Notes: generated by a model not told the origin, from the sequence alone. A DNA stretch of 50,080 nt from Actinomycetota bacterium (GCA_009698615.1 WLPU01000014.1:1-50080); one strand, 5' to 3'; counted from the stretch's first letter, positions 15,749 to 26,546 are shown. Translations and numbers: made by a program.

Positions 15749-16522
15749 ATGTCACAACGTCTCGAAGGCCGCGTCGCCGTCATCACTGGCGGAGGTAGTG
15801 GAATTGGTGCAGCAACGGCAACGCGCTTAGCCAGTGAGGGTGCCAAAGTTGTAATTGTCGATACCAATCCTCAAAGCGGAGAAGCAACTGCTAAAGAGGT
15901 CGGAGGCATCTTCGTGAAGGCAGATGTAACCGTTACTGCAGATGTTGAGAATATGTACAAAGTGGCTTTTGACACTTATGGGCGCATTGATATTGCATTT
16001 AACAATGCCGGTATCTCGCCTCCAGATGATGATTCAATTTTGACAACGGGGTTAGACGCTTGGGAGCGGGTAAATCGAGTTAACCTCACGAGTGTTTTCT
16101 TGTGCTGTAAATATGTGATTCCTTACATGCAAAAAGCCGGTAAGGGCTCAATCATAAACACGGCATCCTTTGTCGCAACAATGGGTGCGGCTACATCTCA
16201 GATTGCTTACACCGCATCTAAAGGTGGCGTCCTGTCTATGACTCGCGAACTCGGTGTCCAATTTGCACGTGAAGGTATCCGCGTGAATGCTCTCTCCCCT
16301 GGACCTGTCAATACTCCATTATTACAAGAGCTCTTTGCGAAAGATAAGGAACGCGCAGCTCGTCGCCTAGTACACATTCCAATGGGACGTTTTGCTGATG
16401 CAAGTGAAATCGCTGCAGCAGTTGCATTCTTGGCAAGTGATGATTCTTCATTTATGACGGCATCGAACTTCTTAGTCGACGGCGGAATTTCTGGGGCTTA
16501 CGTTACTCCGTTAGATAATTAA
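15749..16522 (+). CDS. SDR-family oxidoreductase
   Basis: A 257-residue classical short-chain dehydrogenase with TGGGSGIG (near residue 13), NNAGIS, the catalytic Ser in TASF and YTASKGG (Tyr/Lys), and a C-terminal NFLVDGGISGAY. An AGGAG-type site lies before the ATG. It follows the aldehyde dehydrogenase by 13 bases and so is the last plus-strand gene of the amine locus. Polyamine pathways do not normally need an SDR. It may reduce an aldehyde intermediate or act on the carbon skeleton of a different amine such as an amino alcohol. The substrate is unknown. Confidence 0.88.
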   Translation: MSQRLEGRVAVITGGGSGIGAATATRLASEGAKVVIVDTNPQSGEATAKEVGGIFVKADVTVTADVENMYKVAFDTYGRIDIAFNNAGISPPDDDSILTTGLDAWERVNRVNLTSVFLCCKYVIPYMQKAGKGSIINTASFVATMGAATSQIAYTASKGGVLSMTRELGVQFAREGIRVNALSPGPVNTPLLQELFAKDKERAARRLVHIPMGRFADASEIAAAVAFLASDDSSFMTASNFLVDGGISGAYVTPLDN

Positions 16523-16525
16523 GTT

Positions 16526-17254
16526 TTAGACGCGCACAACCGGCGCAACCGCGATGCGATCAAGGAATTGATCCACTAAATCGTATGCGCGCTGGTTGGA
16601 GCGTGGTTGGTGCTCTTTAGTTTCGGCGCGCAAGAGTTCCACGCTTATTCCTTCATTCTCAACCTCAACACAACCACCTTCCATTTCTAACCATAGATCC
16701 AATACTGCTGCGTCAATTTCCGGATGGAATTGCAAACCAAGAGTCCGACCGCAAATAAAAGCTTGTGACGCGATAGGAGTGCGGGCAATTTCGGTAGCGC
16801 AAGAAGGTGTTTTCCAGCGGTCCCAGTGATATTGAAACCATGGACCGCTTGGAATCAATGAAGAGTCATCGCTGGTAATTTCATACCAACCTAGTTCAGC
16901 CTTAGGTGCTCGAGCCACTGAGCCGCCGAGTACTCGTGCCATCAACTGCCCGCCAAAGCAAATTCCTAAAATCGGGATTCCGGCATTGTGAACGCTTTTC
17001 ATAAGCTCAATTTCAGGTAATAACCAATTGCCGATGCGTGCATCTTCCCACGCACCCCATGGTGCGCCCATCGGAACAACAACGTCAAATTTCAAAACAT
17101 CAGGCCATTGAACTTTCACATTTGGTTTGTTGAAATTACTTTCATCGACAATAGGAAAACGAACAATTTCGTAGCCACGCTTTTTGAACTGTTCCCAGAT
17201 TGGACCACCTTCGCTCACGTGGTCATGTTCAATGAAAAGCGCGCGCTTCTTCAT
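16526..17254 (-). CDS. class I glutamine amidotransferase (gamma-glutamyl hydrolase-like)
   Basis: A 242-residue GATase class I domain protein. The nucleophile elbow is GICFGGQ (Cys99) and the partner His177/Glu179 lie in QFHPEID, completing the triad. No synthetase domain is fused. It is convergent with the SDR (3-base gap) and follows the desaturase gene by 11 bases on the minus strand. In the Puu pathway PuuD, a related hydrolase, releases glutamate from gamma-glutamyl-GABA. The adjacent PuuA-like and PuuC-like genes make that job plausible, although this protein resembles the GuaA-type glutaminase subfamily more than PuuD itself. Confidence 0.88.
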   Translation of the reverse strand: MKKRALFIEHDHVSEGGPIWEQFKKRGYEIVRFPIVDESNFNKPNVKVQWPDVLKFDVVVPMGAPWGAWEDARIGNWLLPEIELMKSVHNAGIPILGICFGGQLMARVLGGSVARAPKAELGWYEITSDDSSLIPSGPWFQYHWDRWKTPSCATEIARTPIASQAFICGRTLGLQFHPEIDAAVLDLWLEMEGGCVEVENEGISVELLRAETKEHQPRSNQRAYDLVDQFLDRIAVAPVVRV

Positions 17255-17265
17255 AGTGGAAAAAC

Positions 17266-18231
17266 TCAGGTCAGTCGGATGGGTGCTTGTCCGCGGGCAA
17301 TCAGGCGCTCAAAGTGCGCTTCGCGTTTTTCTCCAAAGCGCGCCGCATCATCTCCGGCTTTAGTAAGGAATTCGCTAAGTTCGTTTCTGGCAGCTTGTCC
17401 ATCACCCGTGAGGTCTTCGCGGTCAAATACATTCCAGGCACGAAGTACAGGAGCTACAACTTCATCGAGGTGTTGTTGTAAATCATAAATTCCGGCCAAG
17501 GCAATTTGTACAGCTTTTCGTCCGAAGCCCGGCATACCCACTCCTGGCATAGCAAAATTTGTGACGACATCGGTGATAGCTCGCATAGCCGCGTTGGGCT
17601 CTAGGTCGATCGCATTTCCGAGGAGGTTACGATAAAAAATCATGTGGAGGTTTTCATCCAAAGCAATGCGCTGCAACATACCCTCGCAGATTGGGTCATC
17701 AGAGATTCTTCCGGTATTGCGATGGGAGATGCGGGTAGCTAACTCTTGGAAAGATACATATGCAACTGTGTGCAGCATGTCCGTCTCATACGGGGTTTGG
17801 TATCCCAGCGACATGTGAGCCATCCGAAGGTCTTCTAGTTCATATGGATCGACCCCGCGAGTGGCCATCAAGTAATCGCGCATCACAATGCCGTGACGGT
17901 TTTCTTCAGCGGTCCAGCGTTCAATCCAATTACCCCACGCTCCATCTCGGCCCATGGCGATAGCGATTTCGGTGTGATAGCTCGGCAAATTATCTTCCGT
18001 CATCAAGTTCAGGACGAGAGAATCTTGAGCAATGGATGTTAAACGTGAATCCTTTGCCTCCCACGCATCCCCGTTGAGGGGACCTGCATAAGTGCGACCT
18101 TCACTCCACGGAACATACTCGTGGGGATACCAATTCTTTTGAACACTTAGATGTCTTTCAAGCTCCACTGCAACCACAGGCTCGAGATCGCGAATAAGGC
18201 GATCTTGAATTTTCGGATCAATCGGAGGCAT
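17266..18231 (-). CDS. acyl-ACP desaturase (ferritin-like di-iron)
   Basis: About 321 residues of the DesA / stearoyl-ACP desaturase family. The di-iron site is seen as two helical E-x-x-H motifs, AEENRHG and DENLHM, together with Glu residues in LPSYHTEI and SFQE. It inserts a double bond into ACP-bound fatty acids using O2 and reduced ferredoxin, adjusting membrane fluidity. The ATG at 18231 is preferred over a TTG at 18258 because a TACTAT -10 hexamer stops 6 bases before it and neither start has a ribosome site. The gene lies just downstream of trmD but has this promoter of its own. Confidence 0.9.
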   Translation of the reverse strand: MPPIDPKIQDRLIRDLEPVVAVELERHLSVQKNWYPHEYVPWSEGRTYAGPLNGDAWEAKDSRLTSIAQDSLVLNLMTEDNLPSYHTEIAIAMGRDGAWGNWIERWTAEENRHGIVMRDYLMATRGVDPYELEDLRMAHMSLGYQTPYETDMLHTVAYVSFQELATRISHRNTGRISDDPICEGMLQRIALDENLHMIFYRNLLGNAIDLEPNAAMRAITDVVTNFAMPGVGMPGFGRKAVQIALAGIYDLQQHLDEVVAPVLRAWNVFDREDLTGDGQAARNELSEFLTKAGDDAARFGEKREAHFERLIARGQAPIRLT

Positions 18232-18237
18232 TTGCAA

Positions 18238-18243
18238 ATAGTA
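18238..18243 (-). promoter_or_regulatory. -10 element of leaderless desaturase promoter
   Basis: TACTAT on the minus strand, 6 bases before the ATG at 18231. It decides the start of the desaturase gene. Confidence 0.5.
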
Positions 18244-18268
18244 CGGGAGTGATGCCAATTCAGGCTAG

Positions 18269-18940
18269 TTATGACTGCTTTTTTGCCCGTCTTTTTGCTT
18301 CATCAGCGCGCCACTTGGCAATCGCACCATGGTTTCCGCTCAACAAAATCTCAGGGACGCAAATATCTCGCCACATCTGCGGCTTTGTATACATGGGATA
18401 TTCCAAGAATCCATCCTGTGCATGTGATTCCTCAACAAGTGAATCCGGATTACCAACTACGCCAGGTAATAATCGAGTGATTGCCTCAATCATGACCAGC
18501 GAAGCAACTTCACCTCCACCTAATACGTAATCACCAATACTCACTTCATGAACACGATAATTTTTGCTGGAGTAGTGCTCACCTACACGTGAATCGATCC
18601 CTTCATAGCGTCCGCAAGCAAAAACCAAGTGCTCGGATGTCGAAAATTCCTCTGCCATTCGTTGGGTAAATCTGCGGCCAGCTGGAGTCAAAATAATTAG
18701 ATCTGTGGTTGGAGTCATTAAAAGATCAAGCGCAGCTCCCCAAATTTCAGGCATCATGACCATACCTGCTCCGCCCCCATAAGGTGTGTCATCTACAGCA
18801 TGGTGCACATCGGTAGTAAATGCCCTGAGATCATGAACATTTATATTTAAGAGTCCACGTTCTTGAGCTTTGCCGATGAGGGATAACTCCAGGGGCGCAA
18901 AATATTCAGGAAATATTGTGACCGCATCAATTTTCATCAT
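18269..18940 (-). CDS. trmD: tRNA (guanine-37-N1)-methyltransferase TrmD
   Basis: 223 residues of the SPOUT-fold TrmD, which methylates G37 next to the anticodon to prevent frameshifting, using S-adenosylmethionine. Family motifs are present in order: TIFPEYFAPL, DDTPYGGGAGMVM, CGRYEGIDSRV and SIGDYVLGGGE, the last two forming the trefoil knot. It overlaps rimM by 4 bases (ATGA), indicating translational coupling in the rpsP-khpA-rimM-trmD operon. Length is normal for the family, a little short at the C-terminus. Confidence 0.97.
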   Translation of the reverse strand: MMKIDAVTIFPEYFAPLELSLIGKAQERGLLNINVHDLRAFTTDVHHAVDDTPYGGGAGMVMMPEIWGAALDLLMTPTTDLIILTPAGRRFTQRMAEEFSTSEHLVFACGRYEGIDSRVGEHYSSKNYRVHEVSIGDYVLGGGEVASLVMIEAITRLLPGVVGNPDSLVEESHAQDGFLEYPMYTKPQMWRDICVPEILLSGNHGAIAKWRADEAKRRAKKQS

Positions 18941-19440
18941 GAAACCTCACTTGAAAATTGTGGTGGAATAACTGTCATTTTCCTATTCTTAATATCAACA
19001 ACCGGGACAAGTTGTCGCACGAAAGGAATCAGAACTTCGCCCTCAGCACTTTGAATCGCCAAGAGGTCTTGAGCTGGGAGGTTGATGACATCGCTGACTT
19101 CGCCTAACTTTTCCCCAGATTCAAGAAATGCAGTACAGCCAATGAGTTGTAGGACGTGGAAATCATCATCGTTCTCACCTGGGGCATCAATATCCACTTC
19201 GCAATACATAAGTGTGTCCCGCAAGACCTCGATGCCATTGCGATCGGTAATGCCTTCGAAGCCCAACAACAAAATCCCGTTATGCCACCGATGGGAAGTA
19301 ATCAGTAGCTCACCATTAGAATGAGTCACCACGCGCGCGCCAATGACAAAGCGGTTTTCTGGTTCGTCAGTTCGAACTTCGATCGTTGCCTCGCCGTTAA
19401 TTCCGTGAGCGCGACCAATCCGCCCCACGAGCAAACGCAT
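18937..19440 (-). CDS. rimM: 16S rRNA processing protein RimM
   Basis: 167 residues with an N-terminal RimM domain (VGRIGRAHGINGEATI) and a C-terminal PRC-barrel (the LIGCTAF and LLAIQSAEGEVLIPFV strands). It assists maturation of the 30S head and binds ribosomal protein S19. It lies 2 bases after the KH-domain gene and overlaps trmD. The gene order is the standard actinobacterial one. Confidence 0.95.
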   Translation of the reverse strand: MRLLVGRIGRAHGINGEATIEVRTDEPENRFVIGARVVTHSNGELLITSHRWHNGILLLGFEGITDRNGIEVLRDTLMYCEVDIDAPGENDDDFHVLQLIGCTAFLESGEKLGEVSDVINLPAQDLLAIQSAEGEVLIPFVRQLVPVVDIKNRKMTVIPPQFSSEVS

Positions 19441-19442
19441 GA

Positions 19443-19682
19443 CTAGCGCCCTTCGTCCGTTTCTACCAAGTCAACGCGTACTTGGCGACCTGCGAGCGCG
19501 CTTACTACCGTGCGCAATGCCTTAGCGGTACGACCGTTGCGACCAATAACTTTGCCGATGTCTTCAGGGTTAACACGCACCTCGAGAGTTGTTCCACGAC
19601 GATGAGTCTTTTCTCTGATATTCACATCTTCAGGATGGTCAACAATTCCCTTAACCAAATGTTCTAGGGCTTCATCGATCAT
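19443..19682 (-). CDS. khpA: KH-domain RNA-binding protein KhpA
   Basis: A 79-residue single KH domain. The GXXG loop is IGRNGRTAKALR, preceded by the LEVRVNPEDIGKV strand. Homologues (KhpA/YlqC) bind structured RNAs and, in Gram-positive bacteria, influence cell elongation with KhpB. It lies between rpsP and rimM with 2-base gaps, which is its usual place. Confidence 0.93.
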   Translation of the reverse strand: MIDEALEHLVKGIVDHPEDVNIREKTHRRGTTLEVRVNPEDIGKVIGRNGRTAKALRTVVSALAGRQVRVDLVETDEGR

Positions 19683-19684
19683 CG

Positions 19685-20227
19685 TTATTCAGCAGCCGTT
19701 TCTTGCTCAGCAGGAGTTTCAACAACTTCTTGCACGACAGGTGCTTCGGCAACAACCTCATCTGCAACTGGTGCCTCAACTGCGGCCTCAACTACAGGTG
19801 CTTCCTCAACGGCTGGTGCTGATTTAGCAGCAAGTTTTTCTTGTGCCTTCTTCTTCAAAGTTGTTGCGCCCTCTTTTGGCTCATCCATTGCCTGCTTCAC
19901 AGCGGCTTCGTAGGCAACGCTCTTGTGTGGGCGAGGAGCTGCAACGCGAAGAGTTCCTTCGGTTCCTGGAAGGCCTTTATGCTTTTGCCAATCTCCAGTG
20001 ATCTTCAACAGAGCCTCTACAGCTTCAGTCGGAAGAGCTCCAACGCCTAACCAGTACTGCGCACGCTCTGAGTTGACCTCAATGAGTGATGGTTCTTGTC
20101 CAGGTGAGTAGCGACCAATTTCTTCAATGGACAGACCATTACGTGCCTTACGAGAATCGGTAACAACGATACGAAAATATGGGGTGCGAATCTTGCCCAT
20201 GCGCATTAAACGAATTTTTGTAGCCAA
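19685..20227 (-). CDS. rpsP: 30S ribosomal protein S16
   Basis: A 180-residue protein. Residues 1-85 are the S16 domain ([27 protein letters not shown]). About 95 extra residues follow, first basic then an Ala/Val/Glu/Pro-rich acidic tail with repeated EAPV-like units. Such tails occur in actinobacterial S16 and are probably disordered. The start is a TTG with an AGGAG 9 bases upstream. It heads the rpsP-khpA-rimM-trmD operon; the 160 bases to ffh probably hold its promoter. Confidence 0.95.
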   Translation of the reverse strand: MATKIRLMRMGKIRTPYFRIVVTDSRKARNGLSIEEIGRYSPGQEPSLIEVNSERAQYWLGVGALPTEAVEALLKITGDWQKHKGLPGTEGTLRVAAPRPHKSVAYEAAVKQAMDEPKEGATTLKKKAQEKLAAKSAPAVEEAPVVEAAVEAPVADEVVAEAPVVQEVVETPAEQETAAE

Positions 20228-20387
20228 GTGCGTGTGCTCCTGTAAGTGTTTTTAGTTCTGCTTATCAATCGCAGCGGGGTGCGCAATCAAAAAGCCAAAC
20301 TGTGGAAATTGGATGTTTGGGGGTAGAGGGCCCCGAACAGGTTGCTTATCTTGCCATCTGCACCTCGAAAGGTGAAATTGGAGGCAA

Positions 20388-21833
20388 TCACCCGCGCTCT
20401 TGGGCCGCTCGTTTAGCAGGATTGCCTGATTTGGACTTCTTCTTCTGGATCGGTTTGCCTGCGCTAGGTCGAGCCATTCCCGCGCCCATTCCGGCAAGGG
20501 CTGGTGGCATTCCTTGTGGGACTCCCCCTTTTCGCATCTGCTTCATCATCTTTTGGGCTTGAGAAAATCTTTCAACAAGTGAATTCACTTCAGAGACTGC
20601 GCGCCCTGCACCGTTGGCAATTCGTGTGCGACGAGAACCATTGAGAATCTTCGGATCTTGGCGCTCTGCTTTAGTCATAGATTGAACAATTGCTTGAGTA
20701 CGAATCAATTCGCTTCCGTCAAAATTATCAATTTGTTTCTTCATAGAGGCCGCACCTGGCAACATCCCTAACATCTTTGACATCGAACCCATCTTGGACA
20801 TGGCTTGGAGTTGTTCGAGAAAATCTTCGAGTGTGAAATCTTCGCCGCTGGCAAATTTGCTCTCAAGTTTGGCAGATGATTCTGGGTCAAATGCTCTCTT
20901 TGCTTGCTCTGCCAAAGTCGCAACATCACCCATGCCCAAGATGCGCGAAGCCATGCGTTCGGGGTAGAAAATATCAAAATCACTGACCTTCTCGCCTGTT
21001 GAAGCGAACATAATGGGGCGCTTGGTGATGTGTGCGATCGAAAGAGCTGCACCGCCTCGTGCATCGCCATCCATCTTTGTTAGAACAACTCCATCAAAAC
21101 CAACACCATCAAGGAATGCTTGGGCAGTGCGCACGGCATCTTGGCCAATCATTGCATCGACCACAAAGAGAATTTCATCGGGATTGACAGCATCTCGAAT
21201 TGCAATCGCTTCTTTCATTAGAGTTGCATCCACGCCAAGGCGTCCAGCGGTATCAACGATGACCATGTTGTGTTGTTTAGAACGAGCAAATGCAACACCA
21301 TCTTGAGCAACCGCAACTGCGTTACCCACTCCATTTCCCGGCTCCGGTGCAAAAACTGGAACACCAATGCTCTGACCTACTACTTGTAGTTGCGTCACCG
21401 CATTGGGGCGTTGCAAGTCTGATGCGACAAGGATTGGTGTATCGCCTTGATCTTTGTAAAACTTGGCTAATTTTCCAGCAAGAGTCGTTTTGCCGGCACC
21501 TTGAAGTCCCGCAAGTATGACGACTGTTGGGCCTTGTTTTGCAAAGCGAACTCTGCGTGCTTGGCTGCCAAGAATTTCGATGAGAGCAGCATTGATTATC
21601 TCAAATATCACTTGGGCTTGATTGGTGCCAGATTGCAAAGTTGGAAGGGCATCTAAGGAACGTTGCCTTATTAGTTCAATGAATTCATTAACAACTACAA
21701 GAGCAACATCTGCCTCAAGAAGTGCTTGGTGAATTTCTTGGCAAGTGTTTTCAACATCTGCACTAGAAATCTTGCCCCGAGAGCGAAGCGAACTGAGAAC
21801 ACCACCTAGGCGTTGGGTTAATGAATCAAACAT
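20388..21833 (-). CDS. ffh: signal recognition particle protein Ffh
   Basis: 481 residues with the N and G domains (GLQGAGKTT, DTAGR, TKMDGDARGG) and the methionine-rich M domain (MSKMGSMSKMLGMLPG) that binds 4.5S RNA and signal peptides. A Lys-rich C-terminus ends the protein. It targets nascent membrane proteins to the FtsY receptor, which is encoded 4 kb away in the same direction. It starts 11 bases after the glnD stop, so the two may be co-transcribed. Confidence 0.97.
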   Translation of the reverse strand: MFDSLTQRLGGVLSSLRSRGKISSADVENTCQEIHQALLEADVALVVVNEFIELIRQRSLDALPTLQSGTNQAQVIFEIINAALIEILGSQARRVRFAKQGPTVVILAGLQGAGKTTLAGKLAKFYKDQGDTPILVASDLQRPNAVTQLQVVGQSIGVPVFAPEPGNGVGNAVAVAQDGVAFARSKQHNMVIVDTAGRLGVDATLMKEAIAIRDAVNPDEILFVVDAMIGQDAVRTAQAFLDGVGFDGVVLTKMDGDARGGAALSIAHITKRPIMFASTGEKVSDFDIFYPERMASRILGMGDVATLAEQAKRAFDPESSAKLESKFASGEDFTLEDFLEQLQAMSKMGSMSKMLGMLPGAASMKKQIDNFDGSELIRTQAIVQSMTKAERQDPKILNGSRRTRIANGAGRAVSEVNSLVERFSQAQKMMKQMRKGGVPQGMPPALAGMGAGMARPSAGKPIQKKKSKSGNPAKRAAQERG

Positions 21834-21844
21834 AGAAGCAGAGC

Positions 21845-23962
21845 CTACCGAAGTGCGGTCACTAAACTTTGCGCCACTTCTTCTGCCCGCTCCTTGCTCA
21901 ACGCGCCGCCCCCAATTTCTCTTACGTAGAGGGTGTCAATGGCTTCGGCCCCCAAAGTCGTGACGATTGCAGAGCCGATATCTACTCGGCATCGAGTAAT
22001 GGCTCCTCCAATATAAAACAAGAGCGCCGGTTGATCATGGCTTCGAACTTCAAAAACGGTTGCCTCACTCGATGCATCCAAGAACGCTTCGACTTCTGGT
22101 GGTGGAACCGGAATGGCGGGTACTACCGCGCGAGATTTGATTCGTTCATAGATTCGCTTTTCTAGATCAATCTTGCCTTGCAATGCCGCGTCAATGTCCT
22201 TATGAAGCTTTTCAGCGGTAGGGGCTGGAGCATGAGGATCTGGTTGCACTATCCATTGCATTACTGCAGATGCGCCATGAGTCTTTGTTCGCGCTGATCG
22301 AACATCAAGTCGAGACAAATTGAGAACGCCTGCAACCACCGACAGCAGACCAGGTTTATCAGGTGAAATGATTTCGATTGCGAACCCATTTTCGCGCGGC
22401 AAAACATCCACACGAAGCGCTCCAACTTCGGCAAAAGCGCGCTGCTGTGCATCGAGTTCTGGTTGTTTTGCAAGAATTGAGCCGCTCATAGCTGCGCGAG
22501 TGCGACGCACAAGATCATTGACCAAGCTTGCTTTCCAATCACTCCATGCAGCACTGCCAGTTGCCTCTCCATCGGCAATGCTCAACGCATGGAGTAGTTC
22601 GAGAGTCTGCAAGTCAGGAATCACAGCTAAAACGGATGCAACAGTTGCTGGGTCATCGAGATCGCGCCTTGTAGCAGTTGATGATAGGAGCAGATGATGC
22701 GCAATAAGAATCTGTAATGTTTCTATCTCTTCGGCGCTGAATCCCATTCGCTGAGCGAGCGGTTCGATGAGCAATGCACCACGTTGCGAGTGGTCATCGG
22801 GGCCGCCCTTGCCAATGTCATGAAAAAGCGCGGCAACTAATAAAAGGTCAGGTCTATGCACTCGTCTTATCAGGGCTGCCGAATGCACTGCAGTCTCCAC
22901 CATATGGCGATCCACGGTGTGGCGATGAAGCGCATTTCGTTGGGGCAAACTTCGTACGGAGCTCCACTCTGGCAACCACGCAGCAATATCTCCCTCTTGA
23001 TCTAGTTCTTCCCAAATATGAACTATTGCGCTTCCTGCCCCAATCAGAGTGAGAAAATCTTCGCGCCTTTGCCGACTCCACGGATTACTAATACCTTCCT
23101 GTCGCAATCTTTGTAGTGGTAGATCAAGAGCAGATATTTGACGGACTTTCTCCTTGTTGATTGCTCTCCATGTGAGCGCCATCAAATAGTCGACATCACG
23201 AGCGGACTGGGCCACATCACCCATCAATGCATCTGCATCTATGTAGTTGAGGTGAGCCGCCACCTTGTCTTGTTCTTGGAATAAAAGCTTGTCTTTGCCT
23301 CGACCACTTTGAGTATGAAGGGCCTCCCTTATATCTTGCAAGAGTGACTCAGCCTTACTGATGCGATCAAGTGATACTTCGACTAGTCCCGAGGTAGCGA
23401 TCGCCCGAAGTGCAGTGATATCGCGAAGGCCACCGCGCGCTTCTTTGAGATCTGGTTCCAGTAAATATGCCAAATCTCCTGTGCGTTCGTGGCGAATTCG
23501 CAAAGATTCCTGAAGTTCTCCAGCCCTCTTGCGTGCACCTTTTCTCCATGACTTGCGTGCCTCCGCCGCAGCGTCAGAAACGAGATCTTCATCGCCACAG
23601 ATATAACGCATATCTAAAAGCCCCATGGCAACCTTGAGATCTGCTTTAGCAGCTTCTCTAGTTTCCTTCTTTGTGCGAACTGAATAATCAACGCTTCGAG
23701 GTATTTGAGTTGCGGCTGCTGCACCATCCCAAATAGGAAAGAGAAGCGCATTTACGAACTCTCTAAGTTGATTTTCAGAGAGACTTCCCTCATGAAGAAT
23801 CAAAATATCTAAATCTGAACCCGGAGATAGTTCGCCGCGGCCGTAACCTCCGACCGCGGCGATTGCTATCGAACTCTTCAAATCCTGGCTGTGGGTTTGA
23901 AAAAGTGCTCGCAGAACTCGGTCACTCTCGTCAGATCGAAACCTACGTTCGCGTGTACTCAC
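21845..23962 (-). CDS. glnD: [protein-PII] uridylyl/adenylyltransferase GlnD
   Basis: 705 residues: nucleotidyltransferase domain with VGGYGRGELSPGSDLD (catalytic Asp pair, about residues 36-51), a GlnD-type linker, an HD domain (HTVDRHMVET and AALFHDIGKG) and two C-terminal ACT domains (DKPGLLSVVAGV, DQPALLFYIG). It modifies and demodifies PII in response to glutamine; in Corynebacterium the homologue adenylylates GlnK. It is somewhat shorter than the Escherichia coli enzyme. GTG start 12 bases after the glnK stop, completing amtB-glnK-glnD. Confidence 0.95.
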   Translation of the reverse strand: MSTRERRFRSDESDRVLRALFQTHSQDLKSSIAIAAVGGYGRGELSPGSDLDILILHEGSLSENQLREFVNALLFPIWDGAAAATQIPRSVDYSVRTKKETREAAKADLKVAMGLLDMRYICGDEDLVSDAAAEARKSWRKGARKRAGELQESLRIRHERTGDLAYLLEPDLKEARGGLRDITALRAIATSGLVEVSLDRISKAESLLQDIREALHTQSGRGKDKLLFQEQDKVAAHLNYIDADALMGDVAQSARDVDYLMALTWRAINKEKVRQISALDLPLQRLRQEGISNPWSRQRREDFLTLIGAGSAIVHIWEELDQEGDIAAWLPEWSSVRSLPQRNALHRHTVDRHMVETAVHSAALIRRVHRPDLLLVAALFHDIGKGGPDDHSQRGALLIEPLAQRMGFSAEEIETLQILIAHHLLLSSTATRRDLDDPATVASVLAVIPDLQTLELLHALSIADGEATGSAAWSDWKASLVNDLVRRTRAAMSGSILAKQPELDAQQRAFAEVGALRVDVLPRENGFAIEIISPDKPGLLSVVAGVLNLSRLDVRSARTKTHGASAVMQWIVQPDPHAPAPTAEKLHKDIDAALQGKIDLEKRIYERIKSRAVVPAIPVPPPEVEAFLDASSEATVFEVRSHDQPALLFYIGGAITRCRVDIGSAIVTTLGAEAIDTLYVREIGGGALSKERAEEVAQSLVTALR

Positions 23963-23974
23963 CGAGATTGCGAA

Positions 23975-25614
<1,640 letters not shown>

Positions 25615-25675
25615 TGTTCACACGGTTTCTCTTGATCTACTCGCCGTTGAGATGGAGGAAATATGCCCGCCTTGC

Positions 25676-25713
25676 GTTACATGAACCGCCCGCTTGTGTT
25701 ACAGATTGGTTAC
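25676..25713 (-). promoter_or_regulatory. GlnR-type nitrogen operator upstream of amtB
   Basis: Read on the minus strand, GTAAC occurs at 25709-25713, 25698-25702 and 25676-25680. Starts are 11 and 22 bp apart, matching the GTNAC/GAAAC-n6 boxes of actinobacterial GlnR sites; the position between the second and third boxes is degenerate. The nearest box is 61 bases before the amtB ATG and the farthest overlaps the ftsY stop codon. Confidence 0.6.
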
Positions 25714-26546
25714 AAAAGTCCCTGAAGGTAGGAATCCGGCTCAAAGGCAGCAATATCTGTGGCGCTCTCGCCTGTGCCCACGAATTTAATCGGGATCCCC
25801 ATAGAGTGCTCTATCGCTAGAGCAATACCGCCTTTGGCGCTGCCATCGAGTTTGGTCACGATTATGCCTGTAAGTTCAACGGCTTCTGCAAATACTTTCG
25901 CTTGTAGTAACCCATTTTGACCTGTTGTTGCATCAATGACTAGTAAAACTTCTTGCACTGGTGAGACCTTTTCGACAACGCGCTTCACCTTTCCAAGCTC
26001 CGCCATCAAATCATTCTTCGTGTGCAGCCGACCGGCAGTGTCAATGATCAAATAATCCATCGCTCTAGCATTTGCTTGTTGTGCTGCATCAAAAGCAACT
26101 GATGCGGGGTCTGCGCTATCGGCCCCGTGAACTACATCGATATCCAAGCGCTCGCCCCATGTGCGTAGTTGATCTACCGCAGCTGCACGGAATGTATCGG
26201 CAGCTGCAAGTAAAACTCTCGAATCCTCACTACTCAAAAGACCAGCCAGCTTGGCAGCAGATGTTGTCTTGCCAGTTCCATTGACTCCCACAACTAAAAG
26301 TGTTGTTACCCCCTGATGTGCGCGAACTATCGTGCGCGGCTTGGTGGAAAGAGATGCCCTTAACACCTGCAAGATCCCTTCGTGTGGATCATCGGCTTTA
26401 GCCGAACGTGCGGCACTCATTATCTGTTGTGTTAACTCTGGTCCAAGATCGGCATCAATGAGGGCGACTTCTAAATCGCTCCAGTCAGCAGAGGAGCCAT
26501 CTGGAGTGCCCTTAATTTTTGAGATTATTTTAGAAAAAAGTCCCAT
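25710..26546 (-). CDS. ftsY: SRP receptor FtsY (NG domain only)
   Basis: 278 residues containing only the N and G domains: GVNGTGKTTSAAKL, AADTFRAAAV, DTAGRLHTK, TKLDGSAKGG and the closing GTGE ... AAFEPD. The long acidic membrane-targeting A domain, present in many homologues, is absent; only a short amphipathic start (MGLFSKIISKIKG) remains, which could serve as the lipid anchor. It accepts SRP-ribosome complexes from Ffh at the membrane. It follows smc by 18 bases in the usual order. Confidence 0.96.
   Translation of the reverse strand: MGLFSKIISKIKGTPDGSSADWSDLEVALIDADLGPELTQQIMSAARSAKADDPHEGILQVLRASLSTKPRTIVRAHQGVTTLLVVGVNGTGKTTSAAKLAGLLSSEDSRVLLAAADTFRAAAVDQLRTWGERLDIDVVHGADSADPASVAFDAAQQANARAMDYLIIDTAGRLHTKNDLMAELGKVKRVVEKVSPVQEVLLVIDATTGQNGLLQAKVFAEAVELTGIIVTKLDGSAKGGIALAIEHSMGIPIKFVGTGESATDIAAFEPDSYLQGLL

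Noticed and set aside
20361-20374. CACCT-CGAA-AGGTG hairpin downstream of ffh as terminator
   Set aside because: Only 5 bp and not followed by a U-run.
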